A stretch of 64,000 bases of DNA from Carya illinoinensis. Its lineage: Eukaryota > Streptophyta > Magnoliopsida > Fagales > Juglandaceae. Below are positions 54,237 to 64,000 of this stretch, one piece after another. The notes under the pieces were generated by a model, which was given only the letters and a program-made list of their open reading frames with translations, was not told the origin of the DNA and searched no databases. The stretch's first letter is position 1. Each line of letters begins with the position of its first letter. The stretch lies in contig NC_056755.1 of the NCBI RefSeq assembly GCF_018687715.1, forward strand, positions 24,012,001 through 24,076,000. The letters run 5' to 3'. Position numbers and translations under genes: made by a program.

Positions 54237-55918
54237 CATTTCATGGGAGAGATTTTGAGATAAACCCAATCACCTTTTTCAAAAGATAACTCTCTCCTCC
54301 TTGTATCTGCATAGCTTTTCTGATGACTCTGAGCTGCCACCATTTTATCCATTGTAATTCTGACTTGAATTTGCATCTCTTGAATTATTTCGGGCCCAAT
54401 TATTTTATTCTCCCCGACTTCATCCCAACACAAAGGCGATCTGCACTTCCTCCCATAAAGAGCTTCATAAGGAGCCATCTGGATGGACGAATGTAAGCTA
54501 TTATTATAAGCAAATTCTATGAGCGGCAAGTGATTTTCCCAACTCCCTTGAAATTCCGTAACATATGCTCACAACATATCTTCAAGGGTCTGAATAGTGC
54601 TCTCTGATTGGCCATCCGTTTGAGGGTGATATGCAGTACTAAACTTCAACTTAGTACCCAATGCTGCTTGCAAACTTTTCCAAAACTGAGATGTGAACCT
54701 TGGGTCTCGATCTGACACAATACTCTTCGGTATACCGTGAAACCGCACTATCTCCTTTAAGTACAAGTGAGTCAACTTACCCAAGGAATCAGTGTTATTA
54801 ACATGCAAGAAATGAGCACTCTTCGTTAACCGGTCAACAATCACCCAAACCGAGTTCTTCCCACCAGGAGTCCTCGGTAAGCCCACTACAAAATCCATCA
54901 TGATGTTGTCCCACTTCCACTCAGGAATAGGGAGGGGTTGGAGCATACCAGCGGGTCTTTGATGTTCGGCCTTGACTTGACAGCACGTGTGGCATCTCTT
55001 GATATACAAGGCAATATCCTTCTTCATTCCATCCCACCAATAATTTTTCTTGAAGTCCCAATACATCTTCGTACTGCCAGGATGAACTGAATAAGGGGCC
55101 GCATGTGCTTCTGCCATAATCCGCTCCTTGAATTCTGAATCTTTGGGGACCACTCTACGATCTCGAAACCGAAGAATTCCATCTTTATCCATACTATAAT
55201 GCAACGGCCCTCGAGATTTTCTGACTCTTTTTCTGATATCCAACAACTTCGGATCCTTCTTTTGAAGAGTCTTCAATTCCTCAAAATCAGCTACTCGAAT
55301 ATCAAGAATTGAAGATAAAATTTCCTCTTGTTGTGAACTTTCAATAAGGAGTCTTCTCATCCTGCAAAGTAAAGAATCCAATCCTGACGATTCGGCTTCA
55401 TATTCCAAGTGCGACTTTCGACTCAAAGCATCCGCAACTATATTTGCCTTCCCCAGATAATACTTGATCTCGCACTGGTAGTCACTGATTAACTCTAGCC
55501 ATTGCCTCTGCCTCATGTTCAGATTCTTCTGGGAAAACAAGTGCTTCAAGCTCTTATGATCGGTGTATACTTCACAAACTTCCCCATACAAATAATGCCG
55601 CCAGATCTTAAGAGCAAACACAATCGCAGCCAATTCTAAATCATGCGTCGGATAATTCTTCTCATGATCCTTTAGCTGACGAGATGCATAAGCAATAACC
55701 CATCCCTCCTGCATAAGGACACATCCCAATCCAAATTTAGACGCATCGCTGAAAACTACAAATGGCTTGTGCGGTTCTGGAAGTGCCAACACTGGTGCAA
55801 CTGTCAATCTGTTCTTCAATTCTTGGAAACTTCTCTCACACTTGTTTGACCAAATAAATTCTACATTCTTTCTATTCAAAGTAGTGAGAGGCTCGGATAA
55901 GCGAGAAAATCCCTCCAC
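54236..55918 (-). pseudogene. RNase H and integrase of the chromovirus
   Basis: The 449-codon frame starts at the connection domain ([20 protein letters not shown]). RNase H follows ([47 protein letters not shown]). Integrase has a complete HHCC zinc site (..HPGSTKMYW.., CHTCCQVK) and the D,D,E core ([48 protein letters not shown]). A TGA after EDML breaks the frame, which resumes as AYVTEFQGSWENHLPLIEFA to 54236. Confidence 0.92.
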
Positions 55919-56770
55919 AAGTCTTCAGTAATATCCGGCAAGTCCCAAGAAACTCCGGATCTCACGCACGGTCGTCGGACGCTGCCATGACAAAATGGCT
56001 TCCACCTTACTAGGATCAACAGCCACCCTGTCTCGGGAAATCACATGCCCAAGAAATCTGACTTCCTCCAATCAGAATTCACATTTGCTGAGCTTGGCAT
56101 ACAACTGGTGTTCTCTTAATTTCCCAAGAACTAGATGAAGATGATAAACATGCTCTTCAAAATCTCAGAAATAAATTAAAATATCATCAATGAAAACTAC
56201 CACCAAGGAATTCAAATAAGGTCGAAATACCCGATTTATTAAATCCATAAAAGCGGTAGGGGCAGGGGCATTGGCTAACCCAAAAGGCATCACCTTAAAT
56301 TCATAATGCCCATATCTCGATCTAAAAGCAGTTTTGGGTATATCCTTATCCCTTATCCTCAACTGGTAGTATCCTGATCTCAAATCAATCTTCGAGAACA
56401 CAGCTGCTCCTTGAAGCTGATCGAACAAATCGTCGATCCGTGGGAGATGATATTTATTTTTGATGGTCACCTTATTTAGTTCCCGATAATCAATGCACAT
56501 TCTGAGGGTACCATCTTTCTTTTTAACAAACAGCACTGGTGCACCCCACGGCAAAATACTTGGTTGAATAAACCCCTTATCTACCAGTTCTTGCAACTGA
56601 ACCTTCAACTCTTTTAATTCCGCTGGTGCCATACGGTAATGGGCTTTATGTACAGGAGCCGCTCCAGGTTCCAAGTCAATAACAAACTCCATTTCACGAA
56701 CAGGGGGTAGCCCAGGCAAGTCATCCACAAACACGTCAGGAAATTCTTCCACAACGAGGATATCTATCAA
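55919..56770 (-). pseudogene. Reverse transcriptase of the chromovirus
   Basis: It shows [77 protein letters not shown], and the catalytic FIDDILIYF. The frame is open over 56165-56770, then has TGA at IYF-stop-DFEEH, CEF-stop-LEEV and GYY-stop-RLVEG before RNase H. A TAA separates it from the protease frame. Apart from the stops the domain is complete. Confidence 0.92.
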
Positions 56771-56785
56771 TGACTTCTTCTCAGA

Positions 56786-57243
56786 TTACATAGACACCAT
56801 TTGGACTAAGAAGGCATCCGCTCCACAAGCAATCTCTCTTCTCGCTTGAATTGCCGATATAACTACCGGCTTTTCTTTTAGCTTACTCCCCGCAAATTCC
56901 AAATAATCACCATCTGAGAGCTGAAAGCTGATTACTTGACTTCTGCAATTAATACTTGCAGAATATCGATATAACCAATCCATCCCAAGGATAATGTCAA
57001 AACCCAGCAGCTTAAATACCACCAAATCTGCATCCAGAAACCTTCCGCCAAAATTCAAAAGGCAACCCAAAGCAACTTTGGAACACCACACCACTTCACC
57101 ATTTGGTAGAGCCACTACTAATGACTTTGGCAAAGGTTCCGTAACCAGATTACATATCTGAGCTAAAGTGGAAGATACAAACGATTGAGATGCACCCGAA
57201 TCAAACAAAGTGCAAGCATAAAATTCATATAGACGGACTCTCC
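56786..57243 (-). pseudogene. Aspartic protease of the chromovirus
   Basis: It shows RLYEFYACTLFDSGASQSFV (catalytic DSGA), VVALPNGEVVWCS and DIILGMDWLYRYSASINCRS, the usual order for a Gypsy protease. Its frame is shared with gag, but a TAA lies between. A candidate intron at 57244-57336 would remove that stop. Confidence 0.88.
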
Positions 57244-57336
57244 CTGAACCAATTACATCAACCAATGAAATCCAAATATAAAGAAGAAACCAAAACACAC
57301 CAAAAATCAAGTCCAAAAATTAAGTTAGATCCATAC
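57244..57336 (-). other. Candidate 93-nt intron between gag and protease
   Basis: The minus strand reads ACAG/GTATGG..TTCAG/GGAGAG. Its length is divisible by three and it contains the TAA that ends gag. The translated segment (LIFGVFWFLLYIWIS) is hydrophobic, T-rich and unlike gag or protease. Removal joins VIT-G to RVRLYEFYA in frame. U/A-rich composition suits a plant intron. Inferred, not shown. Confidence 0.5.
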
Positions 57337-58391
57337 CTGTAATCACTCTAGCATCATGGGTCGCTGGTGCCTCATCATCAACATCTCCGGGTGTAACAGC
57401 ATAAACCCGAGCTTGCACTGTTTGCCTCTGATTTGTTCTTCCACCACGTCTACCTCCACGGCTTCCTTGAATTGGCCTAGGACACTCACGAGCAAAGTAC
57501 CCCTGCTGGCCACAATTATAGCATTGAGCCCCACTCGAAGGGCACTCACCCACATGGGCTCTATTACAACTTCCGCAAATTGGCACCCGTCCTCCCATAC
57601 GTACACCCGAGGCCGCTTGTGGTCCAGTCTCGGTCCGCTGAACAAATTTCTGAGGCGAACCCGAACTACTTCCTTCACCAATAAAACTCCGCCTCTTTTG
57701 TCCTGGAGGGGAGCCCATACTCAGATTAATCTCTCGCTCTGCAAGAGTGGCTAAGTCAACCAATTCCTGAAAAGTGGCAATCCGGTGACAGACTACCATT
57801 CTGCATATATCAGGATGCAAACCATCCTAGAAACGCTCGGCCTGCATCTCCTCTGTGGCGATGAGGTGGGGAGCAAATCACCCAAGCTCTATAAATCTTC
57901 GAGCGTACTGTTCCACGGTCATACTCCCTTGGACCAAGCTTGTGAACTCTCTAGCTTTTTGCCGCCTCACAGAAGCAGGAAAGAATCGATCATTAAATTC
58001 TTTCTTAAAGCGCTGCCAGGACACAACGGTGAAAGACCCCAATTCTGACTCCAGCATTACTCTTTTTGTATCCCACCACTTAGATGCAGTGCCTTGCAAC
58101 AGATAGCTGGCATAAAGTACTTGTTGCGCCTCAGTACAACCACATATTTCAAAAGTTCTTTCTAAATCTCTGACCCACTTTCCTACCCGAAGTGGATCCT
58201 CTTCTCCCATGAAGGGTGGAGTTCTATGCGCTAGAAAGCACTCATAGGTGCATCCAGCTTGCACCACTCCACTAGGCGCTCCTTGTTGTAGCCAAGGCCC
58301 TCCTTGTTGTGGCCAAGGCCCTCCTTGTTGTGGCCTAAACTTTTGCTGCATGAACTTAGTCATTTGCCTTACCGCTTGGGCTATGGGATCA
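57320..58391 (-). pseudogene. Gag of the chromovirus (N-terminus removed by insertion)
   Basis: Gag proper begins at IAQAVRQMTKFMQQKFR and includes FMGEEDPLRVGKWVRDLERT, ASYLLQGTASKWWDTKR and EFNDRFFPASVRRQKAREFT, the Pfam retrotransposon-gag region. The CCHC knuckle CYNCGQQGYFARECP and a basic GGRRGGR tract follow. TGA and TAG stops lie near 57875 and 57822. A 21-bp GGCCAAGGCCCTCCTTGTTGT-like unit is repeated near 58280-58330. The residues before 58391 in the open frame come from the inserted LTR. Confidence 0.88.
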
Positions 58392-59761
58392 TGATTACGC
58401 CCAAAGAATAACGCGGTAGTTGTAGCACAGCTTTGGGGTGTCGATTCCACAGGGAGACAAATTAAAAGAATAGCAAGAGGAACAAAGAAACTAAAGAAAA
58501 AATATTAAATAAGTAATAGAGAACAAAGACTAATTTTAAATGTAAATTCAAGTGAAGCAAAGTGATTAACAGAAAAAGTACTCAAATTTAAAAAACAGTA
58601 GAGCATCGGGAATCCCTTGCACAAATCTGGTATTTTAATTATTCTTAATTCATTAGATAACTCAATTAGGAACTCAATTCCCGCAATTCCCAATCGGAAG
58701 GTATAGATTTATAAACCAGACTTAAATCAAATGTAACCCTTTGAAAAAAATATTCACCACTTTTAAAAAACGTGAATTACTACCCCTATGGATAAAATCC
58801 AATGACGACAATATACTCAGGAAGCGATATTGCAGCAAAAAAACTAAATGAATATAGATAAATAATTGATCCAAACATAATCAAAGAACTAATCCATTCA
58901 ATAGAAAAAGCATGACTGAATCCATAAATACAATAAATTCTATGATTATTCGTAGAAGAAAACATCAACGATAAATTGAGAATGATAAAACAAAAGAGTT
59001 TTAGCAATTGAAAATCAAATACATGAATTAAGAATAAATTAGAAATACCATCTAATGTGCAAGTTCATCCCTAACCCTATTTGAGAATTTAGTAACCCAT
59101 AAATATAATGGACAACAAAAATCTCCAGAGAAAACTGAAGCGAACGGTGGCCATGGAAGTGATTTTCTCCTCTCTTCAGATCTGCCTCTTGTGCCTCTTC
59201 CTCCTCTCCATTTCGTGCTAATGATATGCTTATATAGGGTAAGAAAGAAACCCTAATGTCCTCTTTATTTCCGTATAAAAAAATCGCCTAAATTTTAGGA
59301 CTTATCTTGGCAGCCACGTACAGCCTTCAGGAGTTCGAATTTGGAAATTCTTATTAGAGACAAAGTTATACCCCTTTAAGATAGCTTTCCAATGCATTAA
59401 GAATCAAATCAATCCGATATATGAGTAAAAAGATACAATTAAAAGACTAAAGTATGTCCAGACTATCTCCTAGCGAATTTCGGACTTGGACTTCTTGTGG
59501 TTTCATTTTGTGATTTTTTTTCTTTTTCTTTTCTTCCAAATTGCTCTCAAACCCCATGAATGTCCTCCTTTGAATTTGACTGGGCTTGACTTGCTCTTTT
59601 ATAAACTCTGAAATTAGACATAAAAAAACTGCTTAGGAGTATCCCAACGTAAATAGAAATTCAATTTAAGAATACACATTAATTTCTATGATTTCTATTC
59701 ACATTTTAGTATTTTAGTCCAATAATAGGGTATATAGAGTGCACTTTCGCACACTCATCAC
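58392..59761 (-). mobile_element. 3' LTR of an Athila-like element
   Basis: The unit runs TGATTACGCCC (58392) to ..CACACTCATCA (59761) on the plus strand, giving TGAT/ATCA inverted ends and 1370 bp. A polypurine tract (CACCCCCCAACTTACTCC on the plus strand) follows at 59762. It contains the TCGATTCCACAGGGAGACAA motif common near the ends of such LTRs. It interrupts the chromovirus gag. Confidence 0.82.
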
Positions 59762-61484
59762 ACCCCCCAACTTACTCCTTGCTAGTCCCTAACAATTTTC
59801 ATGTCAAAACAACGAAAGAGACCAAAGAAAATCACACATAAAGGCCATCAAGTCACACTTTCCAGATTCACATATCAAAACAATCTAAGGAATCCAATAA
59901 CCCATCAAGATCAATCCACCTATAGCAATCCACAGAGTGTGTGTGTGTTCTCCAAGCCATAACCATCGTACCACTAACCTTGACACATGCAACATCAAGA
60001 ACATCTTAAGCAAAAGGTTCAACTCCATAACTCACGGGTATAATAGTGTTTCGTGTAAGGGCTCTCTCTATGGAGTTGACAATGGGTGTATATACACTCT
60101 CATGGAAAATTAGGCAATTATGTACAAGCAACAAGCAAACATTGATCTTATGATAGGAACACTAACAAATGAGACTTCCATCAATCTTTTCAACAGCTTA
60201 TTTAGGATCAGAATGGTCAACACAAAAGGTTGTAATGTGGCTTGGTTTTGGGGTTATATGAAAGAAAAGGATGAAAGGGATTCAAAAACTTCCAAGTACA
60301 TACAAATGGAATTTTATTAAATATCTCAATAGACCACACTTCTCACTTAATATACTCTCCAACTTTTCAGATCATCAAATAATAATGCTTTTCCTTCTTC
60401 TTCCTTTTTTTTTTTCAACAATTTGATGGACAAACACATGCCACTTTTGTATTCTTTCCATCTATACCAACTTTTTTTTTTTTTTGGAGGAGCTCACTCA
60501 ATTGAACACTTTGCAACTTGTACTCTTCTCTTTTTTTCCGTCGTCTTCTTCTTCTCTTTTTTTTTTTTAATTGAAACTGATAAAATTAAAGAAAGAAAAT
60601 ACAAATTCCACACCTAGTATACACTTGGAAGTAAAAAGGGTAAGAAAATCTGTGTATAGGTTATACTCCAATGTGGAGAGGCATGGATGATATGGGCATA
60701 TGAAAAGAAAAAGCTACAAGTGTTTTATTGGCTCAAAGTTGGCTACTAGGGGTCTATGATGGAAAGGATAGCTTGAAAGGCTCAAACGTTAATCCTAAGT
60801 TGACCTTCGTCATATCCCAGGTATATCCACCATTGTACTGTAAACCATGTAATGATATTCTCAAAAGAAGTGCCCAATTCAACAGATCAATGAACGCTTA
60901 TCACAATTTACTGCATTTGTATGCTCTCAATCCTCTCCAAACTCACATGAAAACTTAAGCAAAAGAGTTCTCTAGCTACATGTGTCAAACCACCATCTTA
61001 CCACAAAACTTGGATAAGTGCATTAAGGATTCTATGAATGTTTCAGCAAAAAATGATCTAGTGGGTTTGGTGAATTCACGAAGATGGCTATGAATGAGAA
61101 TGAGTACACATGTGAAAATGATGCACATGTGATGCAAATTAAAAAAAATTGAGACATGAAAATATGCCACAGAGTTCCAACAAGCATTTTAAAAACAGAA
61201 TTTGCACCACCACCTCCCAACTTAAATGAAACATTGTCCTCAATGTTTAAGAATCAAAATTGAATGGGGAGTAACTGAAAATGGTAGAATACACCTGATG
61301 AGTGATGTGGGTAGCTCCCTAAACACCAAAGATGGTAATCTGAAATGATGAAATGAAACTATCCTGCAATCAAAAACAAAAAAAACAACAGCAAACAAAA
61401 AGGAAAAGAAAGAAAATAAGAAAAAACAAAAACAAAACAAAGCAAAACAAAATAAATAAAGAAACACATACCTTGGTGGTGTGG
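59762..61484 (-). other. Non-coding spacer between ORF and 3' LTR of the Athila-like element
   Basis: No protein motif was recognised. Several T-runs and A-rich stretches occur. A second polypurine-like site (CACCACCTCCCAACTTAAAT on the plus strand) lies near 61206, similar to the one bordering the LTR at 59762. Athila elements often have an env-like ORF here; none is seen. Confidence 0.6.
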
Positions 61485-62972
61485 TCAAGGTTGATAGACT
61501 GGATCCACAAGTGGAATGTCTTCCACTTCCGAAACTTGCCTATCAATTAATATTTTAAGGCGTTGACCATTTACTTTAAAGATCCGACCATCCTTAGGAT
61601 CTTCTATTTCTACCACCCCATTTACAAAAATATTTTTCACTAGAAATGGGTCAGTCCATGTAAACCGAAGTTTTCCTTTGTGCTTGTGAGATCCAAAATC
61701 ATATAAGCATATTCGGTCATTAGGTTTAAACCTCTTCCTAAGAATATTTTTATCATGAAACGCTTTCGTTTTAACCTTATAGACTTTAGACTTAGGCAAA
61801 GATTTCAATTTAACTCTTGGTGCTTTCATACTTACAGGAATCTGTTTTCCACATTTCTTAGGCAACTCCTCAAATTTCTGTTGCCAAACCTGTGTGCCAT
61901 AATCCTGAGTTTCATCAAAAACAGCACAAATATCAATAACATTAGATGAATCACTAACAGATGTATTAAACTCAGAATTCACAAGGGAATATTCAAGGGG
62001 ATCAAAATCATGAGTTGTGTGAACTCCCTTGTCTATGAGTGCATCAATCATATACGTTTGGTGGCACTCGTCATCTGTTGGCTGCTTCTCAATATGGAAA
62101 ATGTTGACCTCCATGGTCATGTTTCCAAAAGATAACTTCATCAACCCATTCCTGCAATTTATAAGTGCATTAGCCGTAGCAAGGAAAGGTCTACCTAATA
62201 TGAGAGGAACTTTAGAGTTAGACTCAACAACTGATTTAGTGTCCAAAATTAAGAAATCAACAGGATAATAAAACTTGTCAATTTGGATCAAAACATCCTC
62301 AACTATCCCTTTCGGTTTCTTAACTGAACGATCAGTCAACTGAAGCACGACAAAAGTAGGCTTAATTTCACCCAAACCAAGCTGCAAATAAATGGAATAA
62401 GGCATCAAATTAACACTAGCTCCTAGATCTAGCAAGGCTTGCCCAAACTCATGATTCCCGATATTACATGCAATGGTTGGACAACCAGGATCCTTGTACT
62501 TAGGAGGAATTCGCTGCTCAATTAGAGCACTAACTTGCTCTGTCAGAAATGCTGTCTTCTTAACATGGTGTTTCCTCTTAACTGTACACAAATCTTTAAG
62601 AACTTTTGCATAAGTGGGAACTTGTTTAATAACATGCAAAAGAGGAAGGTTAATCTTTACCTGCCTGAGGTTCTCCAAGATTTCATTACTAGGATCCAAA
62701 GTTCGCATACCAGATTTTAAAGCTTGAGGAAATGGTACCTTAACTGGACTCTTGATTACCTCGGCATCCTTGGGGAACTCGGTGCTATCATTGCTTTGTT
62801 CCTCTTCAATATCCTCTTGCTTATCAGTTGTTGGGATGTGTAAGGACTTACCACTTCTTGTCATAATGGCATGAACTTCTTTTAAATTTTTTTGTGCCAT
62901 ATGCTGACCTTGGGGTGCGGATTGAGCTTGAGAAGGAAACTTGCCACGCTCATTCACACTCAAGGAGCTCAT
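61485..62972 (-). CDS. Fused gag tail-protease-integrase tail ORF of the Athila-like element, 495 aa
   Basis: Residues 1-60 are the end of gag (KNLKEVHAIMTRSGK, corresponding to the AVTLRSGK block of Athila). A linker follows, then FPQALKSGMR-type sequence (PFPQ.LK) and the aspartic protease: CNIGNHEFGQALLDLGASVN (catalytic DLGAS), LMPYSIYLQLGLGEIKPTFV and LILGRPFLATANALINCRNG. After KAPRVKLKSLP, where RT should begin, the frame goes straight to FHDKNILRKRFKPNDRICLY, FTWTDPFLVKNIFVNGVVEI and GRIFKVNGQRLK, the C-terminal domain of Athila integrase. RT, RNase H and the catalytic integrase core are missing, yet the frame is open throughout. It starts here at an internal ATG because the gag frame upstream is shifted. 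Confidence 0.82.
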   Translation of the reverse strand: MSSLSVNERGKFPSQAQSAPQGQHMAQKNLKEVHAIMTRSGKSLHIPTTDKQEDIEEEQSNDSTEFPKDAEVIKSPVKVPFPQALKSGMRTLDPSNEILENLRQVKINLPLLHVIKQVPTYAKVLKDLCTVKRKHHVKKTAFLTEQVSALIEQRIPPKYKDPGCPTIACNIGNHEFGQALLDLGASVNLMPYSIYLQLGLGEIKPTFVVLQLTDRSVKKPKGIVEDVLIQIDKFYYPVDFLILDTKSVVESNSKVPLILGRPFLATANALINCRNGLMKLSFGNMTMEVNIFHIEKQPTDDECHQTYMIDALIDKGVHTTHDFDPLEYSLVNSEFNTSVSDSSNVIDICAVFDETQDYGTQVWQQKFEELPKKCGKQIPVSMKAPRVKLKSLPKSKVYKVKTKAFHDKNILRKRFKPNDRICLYDFGSHKHKGKLRFTWTDPFLVKNIFVNGVVEIEDPKDGRIFKVNGQRLKILIDRQVSEVEDIPLVDPVYQP

Positions 62973-62992
62973 TATCTTGGATATATGACTCT

Positions 62993-63751
62993 TTATCTCT
63001 TGTTTTCTTCAACAACCTGCATAATCAAAGATTCAAACTTTTGATTAGTTTTACTCTGTGCCTCAATAAAAGCATGCAAAGTGTCTTCTAAAGGACTCCT
63101 AGAAGATGAAGGTGCATGATATGGTGCAGGATATGATCTAGGGGGTTGTGCAGGCGGCTGGTTTTCAGATTTCCAACTAAAATTGGGGTGATTACGCCAC
63201 TCAGGATTGTAGGTATTAGAGAAATGTGTAAAAGGCTTCTTGTACATACCTAAGGCATTACATTATTCCTCATACATCCCTCTCATCTCAGCAAATGTGG
63301 GACACTCTTGGGCAAGGTGATCTACCCCGCCACACACAAAATATGGTCCAAAAGACTCTGCATGATTAGCCACGTGTGTTGGCTTTAAGTCTTTATTCTT
63401 CAACACCTCTAGCTCCCTAGTGAGCATCTCAACCTTAGCCTTCAGGTTATCTTCTTCCCTGAGATGGTAAATTCCACCACCATTTAGGTTTCCTGCAGGT
63501 CGTGACCTATTTGTGCTCTCAGTAGCACTAGGTCCAGTCCAAGTGTAAGCTTTTTCAGCAAGCTCATTGAGGTATTCTATGGCCTCATTAGGATCTTTCT
63601 GTAAGAACTCACCATTACACATCATCTCCACAAATTGACGCTCTCTAGGTGTAAGTCCCTCATAAAAATAGCTCACTAAGCGCCAATTCTCATACCCATG
63701 GTGAGGACACATACTCAATAGCTCCTTAAATCTCTCCCAAGACTGATACAA
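62993..63751 (-). pseudogene. Gag of the Athila-like element
   Basis: The frame at 63263-63751 shows SWERFKELLSMCPHHGYENW, LVSYFYEGLTPRERQFVEMM and a knuckle-like CGGVDHLAQECP. A TAA (in place of the usual Gln codon in the EEQ block) separates it from 62993-63247, which shows SNTYNPEWRNHPNFSWKSEN and a coiled segment. A frameshift near 63000 then separates it from the 495-codon ORF. The part beyond 63751 continues off the window edge in other frames (FKRQISTF-like block near 63790). Confidence 0.85.
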
Positions 63752-64000
63752 AGTCTCACTGTCCTTTTGTACAAAGGTGGAGATTTGCCTTTTTAAAGCA
63801 TTGGTCTTATGTTGGGGAAAGTATTTATTAAAAAAGACCTAAGTCATCTCATTCCTTGACCCAATAGATCGTGGTCTCAAAGAGTATAGCCAACTCTTAG
63901 CTCTATCCTTCAAAGAGAAAGGAAAGAACTTAAGTCTCACAATGTCATCAGTTGCATTTTGACTATGAAAAGTCGCAACTACTTCCTCAAACTCCCTAAT

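Larger units (their letters stand above)
51676..58391 (-). mobile_element. Ty3/Gypsy chromovirus, interrupted in gag
   Basis: The minus-strand order is gag, zinc knuckle, protease, RT, RNase H, integrase, chromodomain-like tail, polypurine tract, 3' LTR. This order (integrase last, with a C-terminal DWKEQQLISKTIPLIKVAWG-type chromodomain region) defines chromoviruses, probably Tekay/Del-like. Gag is cut at 58391 by an Athila-like element; the 5' gag end, primer-binding site and 5' LTR must lie beyond 64000. Several in-frame stops make it inactive. Confidence 0.88.
58392..64000 (-). mobile_element. Athila-like Ty3/Gypsy element lacking RT (runs off right edge)
   Basis: The minus-strand order is gag, protease, integrase tail, long spacer, polypurine tract, 3' LTR. 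Gag and protease motifs match the Athila/Tat group as I know it. RT, RNase H and the integrase core are absent, so it is a deletion derivative that would need help in trans. It is nested in the chromovirus and therefore younger than that copy. Confidence 0.8.

Noticed and set aside
57878..58450. Start of gag at 58450
   Set aside because: The first 20 or so codons lie in the inserted Athila-like LTR; the true gag start is outside the window.

Overview
The window looks like nuclear DNA of a woody eudicot. It is AT-rich, its genes have GT/AG introns, and repeats dominate: LINEs, SINEs, MITEs, solo LTRs and Ty3/Gypsy elements. Two MITE types near 13.4-14.1 kb resemble ones I associate with Fagales trees (walnut, hickory, oak). 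That placement is memory-based inference.

Only one host gene can be supported: a 34.9 kb, 18-exon plus-strand gene (14479-49356) for a 494-residue carnosine N-methyltransferase-like protein of the N2227/CARNMT1 family. All splice junctions could be placed with GT/AG ends and a continuous frame. About 1.5 kb of coding sequence is spread over 35 kb because the introns hold transposable elements. Intron 2 has three truncated LINE pieces and two SINEs. Intron 4 has a solo LTR with a second solo LTR inside it. Intron 7 has a Mutator-like element carrying a piece of a QWRF-family gene, plus a nearly complete LINE. Intron 11 has a second LINE. Intron 12 has a Stowaway MITE and another solo LTR nested in a solo LTR. 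Intron 17 has a SINE with a clear target-site duplication.

Left of the gene (1-14 kb) are a broken PIF/Harbinger transposon running off the left edge, microsatellites, a tandem array, a decayed minus-strand Gypsy gag-protease remnant with a primer-binding site, LTR-like sequences in inverted arrangement, and MITEs. Right of the gene (49.4-64 kb) are a MITE, a long A-tract, and a minus-strand Ty3/Gypsy chromovirus: a 2.07 kb 3' LTR, then integrase, RNase H, RT, protease and gag. Its gag is interrupted at 58391/58392 by a second, Athila-like element, seen as its 3' LTR, a gag-protease-integrase-tail ORF without RT, and upstream gag. That element runs off the right edge.

The most unusual items are the TE-swollen gene, four solo LTRs with matching 5-bp duplications inside it, the captured QWRF fragment, a possible 93-nt intron at the gag/protease boundary of the chromovirus, and the Athila-like ORF in which protease is joined in frame to an integrase tail. 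No tRNA or rRNA genes or CRISPR arrays were seen.
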